From the NCBI RefSeq assembly GCF_009905375.1, contig NC_133656.1, positions 230,977,739-231,041,738 on the forward strand: a DNA stretch of 64,000 nucleotides, read 5' to 3'. This document shows, one piece after another, positions 54,650 through 64,000 of the stretch; position 1 is the first letter of the stretch, and every line of letters starts with the position of its first letter. Both the position numbers and the translations under genes were made by a program. The notes below the pieces were generated by a model. The model made no database searches and had not been told where the DNA came from. It saw only the letters and a program-made list of their open reading frames with translations. Source of the stretch: Apium graveolens (Eukaryota > Streptophyta > Magnoliopsida > Apiales > Apiaceae).

Positions 54650-57600
54650 TTAAAATCTAATAATTTGTTTAGGCTGGCTTCCTAGCTTCCCCATTGATTT
54701 ATCCAGCGCTGTCCGGAAATCCTTAAAAGGGGTTGATTCCATCCTGTAAAACATAATTCAAATTAACATGAAATTATATATGTGACGAAAGAACAATACC
54801 AGCAGAATAAAAATTGGCAGTATCATGATCGTTTCTGATGTGTACATGCTCTCTACTATCAATCAGATATAGTGCACTGAAAGGTTGAATAAGAGATCAA
54901 ATATCTAGCTAACACAGGTAGCAAGACTGTTCTTCGTATGTTCGCAAAAGAGTCACTACAAAAGAATAAGAATATATATTTAGCCGTTTTTCATGTACCG
55001 AGTAATCTTGGTGTACGTTAATTACTTCCGCTATATAAAGCTGAAATGCTAATATATTTTGTTATAAACTTGTTACAAGTTCAAACATGGGGAAGAACAT
55101 ACTCGTATGTCAATTTCCCTTCCCGCGCGAGGCCCAAAAGGTAATCAACCATACTCTTGCACTCTTCTTTAGCAGAACTGATCAAATTTTGCAACCAAAA
55201 TCCCCTCAAGGAAAGTTCCTATAAACAGTTCAGGTGCATGAGACAGTAAAGAATCGTAAGAGTCGTGCCAATTGTGAATACGTCATATTTTTGCTAATTT
55301 ATTCATTGTAGGTTCTTATTATTCTCATCGATCTCTTATGTTTTCTGGGATTGATCATCACAAAGGCCAAACCTGTTTATGCACTTGACCATTTATTTTG
55401 TAAAGTGATAATAAACCTAGTCTTTGACTCATCATCTTGTTTAGATTCATGAAATATTTCTTCAATAATTTCATTACCTTAAATATAAAGGCCGATGTTG
55501 ATACAGTAACAGGTTTCTTGGACATTCCGCCATATGTTACCATGGTTCCTCGCTGCCTGAACCCATGAATGACTTTTACGAGGAAAGTTCTAGGATAAAT
55601 CATGAAGTTTAAGTTAACGAAATCTGGTATATACCATCTTACCTCAAGAATTTCATAACCAGAGTGGCAGCATTTCCACCAACACAGTTAAATCCCAAAG
55701 CTGGTTCAGGAATGTTACCCTAGAACAATGGAAATTTCACAATTAAAACATATACGGAAGGGAAAGCAGATGCATCTGAAACAGAAACACAACACCCTGG
55801 TTCAGGCTCAGTGCCATGAATAAAGTATGATAGTACTGTACTATGTCTTCATCTAGGCAGTATATAACCCCAAGTTGTAGTACAAGATAATGGTTCACCT
55901 AATTCGGGGATACAGAAGTATCTCATACCAGGAGACTTTTGACATTTTTCACTTCCAGTTGGCTCTCCGTATATACTTCATCAGCACCCAACTTTTTCAG
56001 TTTTTCTTTTGCTTCATCTGATCCGGGTCTGCAGAAGAAACTCCATAAGAAACCAGAGCAATGATTCCAAATCACGAACTTTATAAGTTATAATAACCTG
56101 CTACCAAATATATTAAACAGTTGCTGGTGCACCAACTTCAGAAATCCGGTAACTACTCAGTGATTAGGCAATACTTTTGTAGGAAAGGCCAAGAAAAGTT
56201 ATCACTTTTAGAATTGCCAAATGAAAAGCATCAAAACAGAATAATGTACCCTACTGCGGTGATTAGGTCCTAACTAAGTATAAGTCTAATATCTATGTTC
56301 ATGTGGCTTTTTCCATTATCCTACTACAAATTCAGTATATTGTATCCATCAATTCCCCAAGCAAAAGAAACACTAATTCAAAAGATTCACATTGCCAGAT
56401 CTATAAAGTATTTCATCCGTGATTATACTCCTTGGCCCTTGCATCACTCAACATAGAAATACAGAGGACTGCCATAAGGTCAAACATGTGTGCTTAGAAA
56501 TACATAGCATGATTTCGAGTTTATATGTCACTGACTCACTGCAATATACCTATATAAAGAGCGTGATCTGACAATTCTAAGCAGAGTAAAGCTTGAACTG
56601 TGCATTAGCATATTTAAATTTGAGTTAATATAAAATCTCAATTATTCTACTTAGCACCTGTCCCTTATAATATTAATGCTCCTGATACCACGAAGTCGAG
56701 CAAGCTGAATGATGCACTGTCCAACGATGCTTGTAGCTCCATTTTGCACAATGGCATCTCCTGCTCAGGCATCACAACTAATTAGGGTCATGTACAACAA
56801 GATAAACCAAACAATTAAATGTTAAGCTGAAATCACCTGCATTTAGATCCACAAAGTCCTCGAGCATCCTTAAGGCCGTCAAAGGATTAACAAACACAGT
56901 GGCAGCATATTCAACTGGTGTACCCTTGGCAACTTTATGCCAAAAACTCTGATCTTTCACCACATATGTCTGCCACGTACCTAAATCAAAAAGCATCATG
57001 TTATAACTTCCAAATATATTTTCATGGAATGAAAATTAAAATAGAATACCTTGTTGTGGTACAGTTACATTGTAGCTATCTAAAGTAGATCACTTGAATC
57101 ATTTATAGTATAAAGATTGAATAGCACTTTACACTATGGGCACTTGATTCTTCTTCTATTATCTACAATCCTACGAGTAAAATCCATTATCTTCATACCC
57201 CGGAAACATGGTTTGCTCAGGGATTAAAAAAATTCAATAGTTTGAGCAATAAACATACTATATTTTTTCCTCATGGATATTCTATTTATATTGTGTTTAA
57301 TTAGAACTTTAATAACACAAAAACTTGTAATGATGCGGTATCTCTTTCAAACTTGCCACAGTTAAATAAACAAGAGAACTGGCAATTACATGGATATTCT
57401 TACTAAAATACGTAAAGCAAAAAAAGGATACCAAAACTAGGCGGATATGGAATGACTAAATCGCCAGGAGAAAAACCCTTCACTGCAGAGCCCAACGAGT
57501 GTACCTGTCCAACACCCTCAGAACCACCAACTGCCGGAACCTGTTGCCTCACAGGGTATACACCTATAATGCATATGATAAGAAATAATGAAGCAAAATT

Positions 57601-58114
57601 AACTGTATTTTGTATATGTCTATGCAGATCAAATCAACACTATGCAGTTCAAATCAAACACAAGATTAAATTACCTATACATTAAACTCAAAATGAACCT
57701 ATACATTAATACATTTGAGCATGTTAACCATTTCAAAACACAAACACGGTCTCCATAGCTCCAATTAATCATTCAATTTTTTTTTAACATGCATTTCAAA
57801 AAAGACGAGAGAATAAATTGAATTGAGATAGTTAGGCAACCTTGAATTTTATTAATATCGGACGGATTAATAGGAGCAGCTAGCATCTTCACACAAATAT
57901 CGTTCTCTTTTACTTCAACCGAAGGTACCTTCACCATTCTGCACCCGAATGTCACACACATTTCAGTACACAGAAATTTACATCATGTCTTCTTTACTTG
58001 AAAATAATATTAACTTGGTAAGATTATTAATCTATCAAAAGCGAAAATTTACTTGGTGACAGAATCAGGAGGGCCTTCCTCGTCATACATAACAGCAATG
58101 GAAGCTGGTGACAT
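54650..58114 (-). CDS. Enoyl reductase, mitochondrial type (MECR-like), ten exons
   Basis: NADPH-dependent trans-2-enoyl-ACP/CoA reductase, last step of mitochondrial fatty-acid synthesis (MDR superfamily). Minus-strand exons: 58114-58053, 57938-57841, 57563-57432, 56980-56837, 56760-56658, 56028-55929, 55719-55643, 55556-55478, 55218-55103, 54743-54650. Every junction is GT..AG and in phase, giving 334 aa with no lesion. Key parts: VKMLAAPINPSDINKIQG, then VYP (Y56, the likely catalytic Tyr) and PAVGGSEGVGQV, TWQTYVVKD, Rossmann motif NGATSIVGQCIIQLARLRGI, NPLTALRMLEDFVDLNAGD, TMVTYGGMSKKPVTVSTSAF, LRGFWLQN, and end GSQPKQIIRF. The start MSPASIAVMYDEEG has an in-frame stop upstream and lacks an obvious mitochondrial presequence. 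The copia target duplication lies 32 bp beyond the stop codon. Confidence 0.93.
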
Positions 58115-59476
58115 GGCAGCGAGAATGATCAGACGGAAGATTTGAAATAAGAAAAATGGTTAATCAAGATTGAAGAAGTGCAGTGCAGGGTATCCCATGT
58201 GTATTTTGAAAATTATTTTGGAATCTGACAAATATTTCTTTAAGATATTAAAATGTTTATAAAATCAGGGTATATTTGATTTAGATATATACATAATCTA
58301 TTATCTACCATCTACTATCTAATATCTACTATCTACTCTACTATTTTAGAACATCTACGTGAGCATCGTTCCTGCGGCACAGAGTGTAGTTATGTGAGCT
58401 TGGCAATAGAAATTAATACTTTTTTCCTAACCAGAAAGAACTAATCAACACACCAAAGGAGAAAAAAGAATATACTCAATCTTCTTAAAAGATCCTTGCA
58501 CTGGTTCAATCATCATCAACCTTATTCAGCAACTGCTGGATAATTCCTTGGATCGCCCTGACGCATCTTTACTTTCTAGGGGCTGCTAATGCCAGCTCCG
58601 GAGAGCTGGCCGGTCGCCCCACCAGTGCTGCAACACCTGGTCCGTCGCAAGGTAAAGTAATTCTTACCCCGCGGCGTAAACAATCTGCAGAATTAAAAAA
58701 AAATATTAATCCAACCATGATGGGCCTCTCTACCTCCTATAATCTATATAAAAAAAATCATTTTAATACGTCTGTTAGATAGCATTGACCTTGAACCAGT
58801 ATATTCTCAAGATAGAATTTTACGCAGACGATTTTACTGCACACTGCAGTTTGTTAATGATTGAAGTACTCTTCTGCCTCAAACAGATTTTCCAGCGGGG
58901 AGTGCCATCACACTTGCGGGCGAAACTGTGTTATCTTCGCATGGCTTTTGGTTGTTGGATACAAGATGCAAGAGATATTTTACATACTTATCTGACGCTC
59001 TTATTAAGAAACTTCTACCACCATAACTCCTATATATACACCTAGTGTTCCAATATTTATTTTACTTCTCTACATTCAGAAAAAAACTCAAGAAGATATT
59101 CAGACAATGAAAGTCGGTGATATTTTCTTTTTCCTTAACTATCAAACATCCAAATTGAGATGAAATCATGATATCCAAGTGTTTAAAGGCGATCACGCTG
59201 TTCTTAACGCTCCATTCTACTACATAGGTTTCCGCAGTTTTGAAATTTTAAACAAAATAATTAATGTTTGAACATAATAAAATTAAAGACTGCAGTACAT
59301 AACCAGGCCTTCTTGACATGGCCGAGACAGGTCCTCTTGTGCGAGATTATTTACGAGTACATTATAACACACTTCACAAGACCTTGGTAGAAAACAGTAA
59401 TCAGATTTCTTGATAAAATGTTCTTTCCCAAGAGCAAAAAATACAATTGTTGGGGGAAACTCCATTGCTACTTGCA
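58115..59476. other. Intergenic between NDUFA5 and the MECR-like gene
   Basis: Contains the MECR promoter (minus strand), a short ATCTACT-type microsatellite (about 58294-58346) and an isolated G/C-rich coding-like patch at about 58490-58690. On the plus strand that patch reads QQLLDNSLDRPDASLLSR in one frame and AANASSGELAGRPTSAATPG in another. No complete gene; the patch may be a captured exon fragment. Confidence 0.35.
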
Positions 59477-62010
59477 TTAGGCTATAGAAGGATCTTTCTT
59501 ATTTATGGTGATGTCCTCCAACGTGCCTGTTGTGACAGTCTCCAACGTCTTGTAGAACTCCTCGGGAAGAGGACCGGGTCGATGCAGAGGAACATGTTTG
59601 GGAACTGGTGCATCATTCTCTATAACTTCGCACTCATAGTCTTCAGGCACGCCCCATGGATCCCACTCTGTGATCCATACGGAAGACCATTAGCAACACA
59701 ATATACAAGTTCATGATTAAATATCAGGGTTCAAGGTAATGCACATAAGAGCTACACTAAACCAACAAGAATGGCATAGAAAAACACTGGAGCAATATCT
59801 TAACTTATACTCCCTCCGTCCCGATTTTCTTGTCCACTCTTACCATTATTGCTTCTCCCAAAAAAATGTGGGAGTACTTGATAACTTAAATATGGGATTT
59901 ATCTAATGTAGCTTATATATCGCTTGACAGTACAAAAGCATTTCAATGAATATACAAAAGAAAAAAATCATGTAAGAATTTGAGGGAACACAAATGCGGA
60001 AGTTGAGTCTTCTAAGCAGAGCTTAAAATAATATCAAACTCTGCATCAGGAAACCCGAAATGCCTCATAATTGATTGAATAAGTAATGGTTAGAAACGGG
60101 AGTCAGGAGCGGTGAAGGAAAGCAAGGAGGCGAGAAAGGGGATAAAAGGAGTATCACCTGTATGATCCATGGTTTCATATATTTTGAAAAATTAATGCAG
60201 GGGATTACAAGAGTCCATACCTCCGATATTTGAGGCTGACATAGCAGATCCAATTTAGTGCAATGAGATATCAAACTCCATCATCGCCTGAGTCGCCTAA
60301 CAAACTATTACATCGTAGCTTCTTCTTTATACTAGAAGATAGACCTCTTACTGATTTGACATTTCAAGCAAAATATTTCCATGTATCCCTTCAGTAAATA
60401 GCTTTATACAAGCATTTTCCAGGAAATACTGACGTAGCAACTTAATTAGCTATATTGAATCAACCAAACAAGTTCAGAGGGTTTCTAAGTCATGAAACTC
60501 TAACAATACAAATATTCTCCTAATGAGTTCATAGCATGTAAAATTCATATATAACTATTATTATTGTAATGTAAATTTGTAAAGTATAATGTTCATACAA
60601 TTTAATTTAAGTATATCTACTAATTCATTCTTATTCATCATTTTGTCCATATTATCTGCATCATAGTCCACAAATTTTAGAAGCAGGTTATTTAACTATT
60701 AAATTTCATTGGTCAGTCACAATGTGAGGGTATGTTTTTGGGATGATTTTGCTACAAACTTTAAGATGAACTTTAACGAAGCAACTGAGCACCCAGTTCT
60801 GATTATTATCTCGAGTTGCAAATTCATTCAGAACTACACCGGTGTCACAAACGCACCACCAACAACAATTGACATGAATGTGAACGGCGACGGGGGTCCA
60901 CAACCTTAGGAATGTGTATTTTAAGCAAACTTTGATTCGTACATTACTCAAAATAGTATAATAATGTTTTCATATATCCAGCAGGTTTTAGAAAGTACAT
61001 GGGATATGAGGGAATAGTTTGGAAGCAAGATCAACCACCGCGAACTTTTAATATATTCGCATTACCTAATTGCAAGCTAATTAAGTTTGTACTGTACCAA
61101 GGCAAGTTGTACTATTACAATCACTGCAATACTACTAAATATTGGTTTAAACTCTGTTAACCGAACTCTTCAATTTTTCCCTCATACCCGTGTCGACCGA
61201 CTCTTCAATTTGTCCCTCATACGGTCATACCCGTATCGACCGGACATGACATGGGCGTGGCGTAAGCAATCTGAGTCGGATCCTTCATATTCATATTGAA
61301 ACTGGACAATTTTACTTCCATCAATCTAGTTCAAAATGATTTGCAAGGCCTCACAATAACTTGTTTCTAGAGGGACGTTTATAAATTACTAATTTCCACC
61401 ACTAGTTCTAAATTTTACCTAGACTGCCTGACCTTTTAGGCTGGAAATTGGCGTACTGAACTAACATCATTTTTGCCTGTAAATTTTTCATTGTATATAT
61501 CTATGACCTAAAACCTGCAACATTTGATAATTTGCACGCACACAAAGTAATATCTCAATAATCGATCAAGTCTAATGGATCCAAAATTCATGCAATTGGA
61601 ATGAAAATTATGAAATTTACTCCCACGAATATGAAGAACAAAATTGATGCTACAAGAAAGAAAGAGAGGTCAAAGTACAGAATATACTGACCAATCATTT
61701 TATCAATCAGCTTGAGCTCATCTTCCGCTTCTTCAATGAGCTCCTCAACCTGTCCACAACCAAGGCGCTTCTCAATCACTTCCCAATCATTCTCCTCCTG
61801 ACAAACCTTGAGACGGTGGCGCGTGAAGCTCTCAACAGCTTTCCTGTAACCTTCATCCTCAGGAACCGCCTGAATCTCCTTCAACGTCTTGCTGTAAAGA
61901 CCAATCAATACTTGTCTAGCATTTGGGACAACATCTAGCCCTACAATCCCTGTCGTATCTTTCACTCTCGACATCATCATCAATGGACGCGTAAATCTCC
62001 GTAGAAACAT
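59477..62010 (-). CDS. NADH dehydrogenase (complex I) subunit NDUFA5 homologue, two exons
   Basis: Accessory subunit of mitochondrial complex I (peripheral matrix arm). Minus-strand exons 62010-61692 (106 codons+1) and 59667-59477 (2+63 codons including stop) join to 169 aa, the usual plant length. Donor ATTG|GTCAGT, acceptor CACAG|AGTGG. Characteristic stretches: TTGIVGLDVVPNAR, LYSKTLKEIQAVPEDEGYRK, RLGCGQVEELIEEAEDEL, WDPWGVPEDYECEVIENDAP and HRPGPLPEEFYKTLE. The N-terminus MFLRRFTRPL is basic, as expected for import. The C-terminus is variable. The intron (2.0 kb) holds a truncated MITE-like end and an RPA-like fragment. A good donor (ATCGAG|GTAAAT, about 62354) upstream suggests a 5'UTR intron. 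Confidence 0.94.
59810..59995. mobile_element. Possible truncated Stowaway MITE in the NDUFA5 intron
   Basis: A Stowaway-like left terminus, TACTCCCTCCGTCCCGATTT, is present, but no clear inverse right end was found. Right limit uncertain. Confidence 0.35.
60709..60909 (+). pseudogene. Replication protein A1-like OB-fold fragment
   Basis: Plus-strand (antisense to NDUFA5) frame of 66 codons: VRVCFWDDFATNFKMNFNEA followed by VLIIISSCKFIQNYTG. This matches the look of the plant RPA 70-kDa/DUF223 family (VTLWD.FA...PVIIIISSCKV). The rest of the protein is absent. RPA-like pieces are frequent cargo of plant Helitrons and other elements; no Helitron ends were located around this one. Confidence 0.5.
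61160..61243. repeat. Short tandem duplication in the NDUFA5 intron
   Basis: Two copies of CTCTTCAATTT(T/G)TCCCTCAT followed by ACCCGTRTCGACCG, 35-43 bp each. Confidence 0.6.
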
Positions 62011-62400
62011 CTTTACAACTCGAATCAGTGTCGCTCGTTTAATTGAGCTTAAAATGCTGACAATTTCTCTTTACCTAATTGAGTTATGATCGCATACATT
62101 TTAAAATGTTAGGGATTAAAAATTGAATAATCACTGTCGAAAATTTTAGCTTCACGCAAATCTAAATAATCATGTTTTCGAGCAACAAATTTACAACAGA
62201 AAGTTAAGTGAGCTAAATAATAGAAACCCTAAAACCCAAAATTAGGCACAGAAATGAACCAATAAGCGAAGACATTACACAGATTATTAGTTATAATACT
62301 TCAGATTCATGCTAAATTACAAACAATTTCAAGATTTGAACACAAATATTTACCTCGATGATTCGCTAATCTCCGGTGCCAAATGCAAAGCAGCAATCTT
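62011..62400 (-). promoter_or_regulatory. NDUFA5 leader with probable 5'UTR intron
   Basis: On the minus strand, CATCGAG|GTAAATATTTG (donor near 62354) and an AG acceptor close to the ATG (TTGTCAG or CAATTAG, about 62060-62080) outline a ~280-bp leader intron. Inferred from splice-site quality only. Confidence 0.4.
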
Positions 62401-62601
62401 AGTAAATATTATGTGTCCTTTTTCTCTTTTAAATATCAGGCGAGTGTGTACTGGGAAAAAAGGAAGTTAAATCCCGACAAAAAAAAAGTATAACATACTC
62501 TTGTTTAAAATATCAAATAGCTTCAGAGCCGTGTATCTTCTAAAATATATGTAAAATTTTCATTAATTTTTTATTGTTTTCGAGTTTTTTAAAAAAATAA
62601 G

Positions 62602-63155
62602 GGGTTAAATATTAAGCAGGTCACTTACTGCATCCAAATGTATCAACTGAGTCACTAGTTACAAAACTGACTTAAATGAATCACTCATTTGAAAATTTGT
62701 ATCAAAAATATAACTCTATCGTTAGTCGAAATTCTTAAAAATATTATATATTGAGTTTAGCACATTTTTTATGAATGATATTACATCGAAATGAAAGATT
62801 CTGAGTTCTAGTATTTTAGATAATATTTTTATTTTTTTAAAAATTTATTTACTATTTATTTTTATTTAAATCAAATAATACAATCAAAAAATTAAAAATA
62901 AATAGTTGATAAAATTTTAAAAATCTAACAATATTATCTAAAATAGTAGAACTCGTAACCTTTCATTTGGATGTAATATCATTCACAAAAAATGTGGGAA
63001 ACTCAATATATAATATTTTTAAGAATTTCGACTAACGATAGAGTAATATTTTTTATATAAATTTTTAAATGAGTGACTCATTTGAGTCAGTTTTGTAACC
63101 AGTGACTCACTTGATATATTTGGACGCAGTAAGTGACCTACTTCATATTTAACCC
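62602..63155. mobile_element. Foldback MITE with long inverted arms (MULE-like)
   Basis: 554 bp. Two ~250-bp arms are inverse copies (GGGTTAAATATTAAGCAGGT at one tip; ACCTACTTCATATTTAACCC at the other; inside, CTATCGTTAGTCGAAATTCT and its inverse). A 10-bp direct repeat, AAAAAATAAG, flanks it (62592-62601 and 63156-63165), the size expected for Mutator-type insertion. Non-coding; transcription would give a long hairpin. Confidence 0.78.
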
Positions 63156-63175
63156 AAAAAATAAGGGGTATATTA

Positions 63176-64000
63176 AACTTGGATTTTAAAAAAAAATCAT
63201 TCATAAAATTTAGGTGTATTTAACTGAAATTTTAAAAAATATATTAGAATTTTATGGTATTCAACTATGATTTTAAATTATGCTACAAAATCTGGTGTTT
63301 TTCAATCAGAATTTTAAATTTTGCTTAAAATCTGATGGTATTCAAATGAGATTATTTAAAATTCATTAAAATCTGATGGTATTCACATGCTGACGGATTT
63401 TTTGGACTTCATAAAATGATCGATTTTGTGGGATTGTTTAATGTATTTTATAGTTTTTGAAATCCCGTCATAATTCATGAGATTTTGAAAGATTGTGTTT
63501 AAATTCTAAGGACTCTTCATCAACTCTATGACACACTACGACATTTTATCTAAAATTCACGTAAAATCAAAATCAGACATGGATTATATATAATGCATTA
63601 AAATCTCAGTTCAATACACCCCTAAGTTAGCAATAGTTGTTCCAAGATTAGTATATTGTATTTTTATGTGATGTATTCGTTTAATATGTTGGAAGTTCGA
63701 TTATTTTCGAGTTATTTAAAAAATTAAGTTATCAATTATTGTTATTAGGTTAATATCCTTTATTTTTGTGTGATGTTCGTTTAGTACGTAGGAAATTTGT
63801 GTAAGACAGATGCATATTTACATGTGGTTCGATTTGTAAGTAATTATTTAATAATATGTAATATATTCTTCACTCAACATGGTTTGCATGTACTCCAAAT
63901 TTAGTTGATGATGAATAATTAATTTTGTCAACCCCTTAACTAATTAACATAATGCGAAAATATGTCATATTATTAAAATTTGGATATCATGAAATCATGT
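63176..64000. other. AT-rich tail with degenerate short repeats, no gene
   Basis: Between about 63230 and 63410 the words AAAATCTGRTGGTATTCAA and GATTTTAAA recur at roughly 45-60-bp spacing, a decayed tandem array. No coding exon seen beyond it. Confidence 0.4.

Noticed and set aside
61588..61691. C-terminal tail continuing NDUFA5 exon 1 into FLVASILFFIFVG
   Set aside because: This is read-through into the intron; the donor at 61691 joins to the conserved exon at 59667.

Overview
This is nuclear plant DNA, very probably from a eudicot and perhaps an asterid. The evidence is AT-rich sequence, spliced genes with GT..AG introns and short exons, plant UGT88-type glycosyltransferases, and dense plant-type LTR, Mutator-like, Helitron, Harbinger and Stowaway elements. 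The lineage guess rests on general impression only; the species cannot be read from the window.

Layout. 1-2.1 kb: remains of a B3-domain gene (minus). 5-19.3 kb: a tandem cluster of UGT88-like UDP-glycosyltransferases, all on the minus strand: three full-length single-exon genes (8800-10209, 13934-15376, 16860-18302) and two 3'-end remnants (about 5122-5272 and 19262-19324). A 1.8-kb gag-only LTR element (5497-7304) lies beside the first remnant. 19.8-21.7 kb: a foldback element and a GCGC-rich element. 22.0-26.4 kb: an intact four-exon TRAPPC1/BET5 gene (minus), reassembled here exon by exon, with a transposon in intron 3. 26.5-32.6 kb: a 6.06-kb Mutator-like element (9-bp target duplication) inserted about 150 bp upstream of the BET5 start codon. 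It carries a decayed transposase gene (minus) and an intact convergent GRF-type zinc-finger ORF (plus), and its left end is interrupted by another element. 33.6-34.9 kb: a reverse-oriented LTR remnant with a minisatellite. 34.9-40.4 kb: a Helitron of about 2.06 kb that contains a Harbinger MITE and a 3.4-kb solo gypsy-type LTR. 41.35-54.62 kb: a complete 13.26-kb Sirevirus-like Ty1/copia element with no LTR difference seen by eye and a perfect TTATA target duplication; it encodes Gag, Pol and a third protein of about 1,500 aa. 54.65-58.11 kb: an intact ten-exon mitochondrial-type enoyl reductase gene (MECR-like, minus), whose stop codon is only 32 bp from the copia target duplication. 59.48-62.01 kb: an intact two-exon complex I subunit gene (NDUFA5, minus). 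62.6-63.2 kb: a long foldback MITE.

How it fits together. The host content is three conserved housekeeping genes (vesicle tethering, mitochondrial fatty-acid synthesis, respiratory complex I) and a specialised-metabolism UGT cluster that grew and decayed by tandem duplication. Most of the rest is nested transposons placed very close to host exons. The most unusual signal is the 9-bp motif TCAACGGAT and its reverse complement. By hand count about 49 exact copies lie throughout the copia element: in both LTRs, in the pol-ORF3 spacer, and inside all three coding regions in differing reading frames. This looks like a DNA- or RNA-level element rather than a protein feature.
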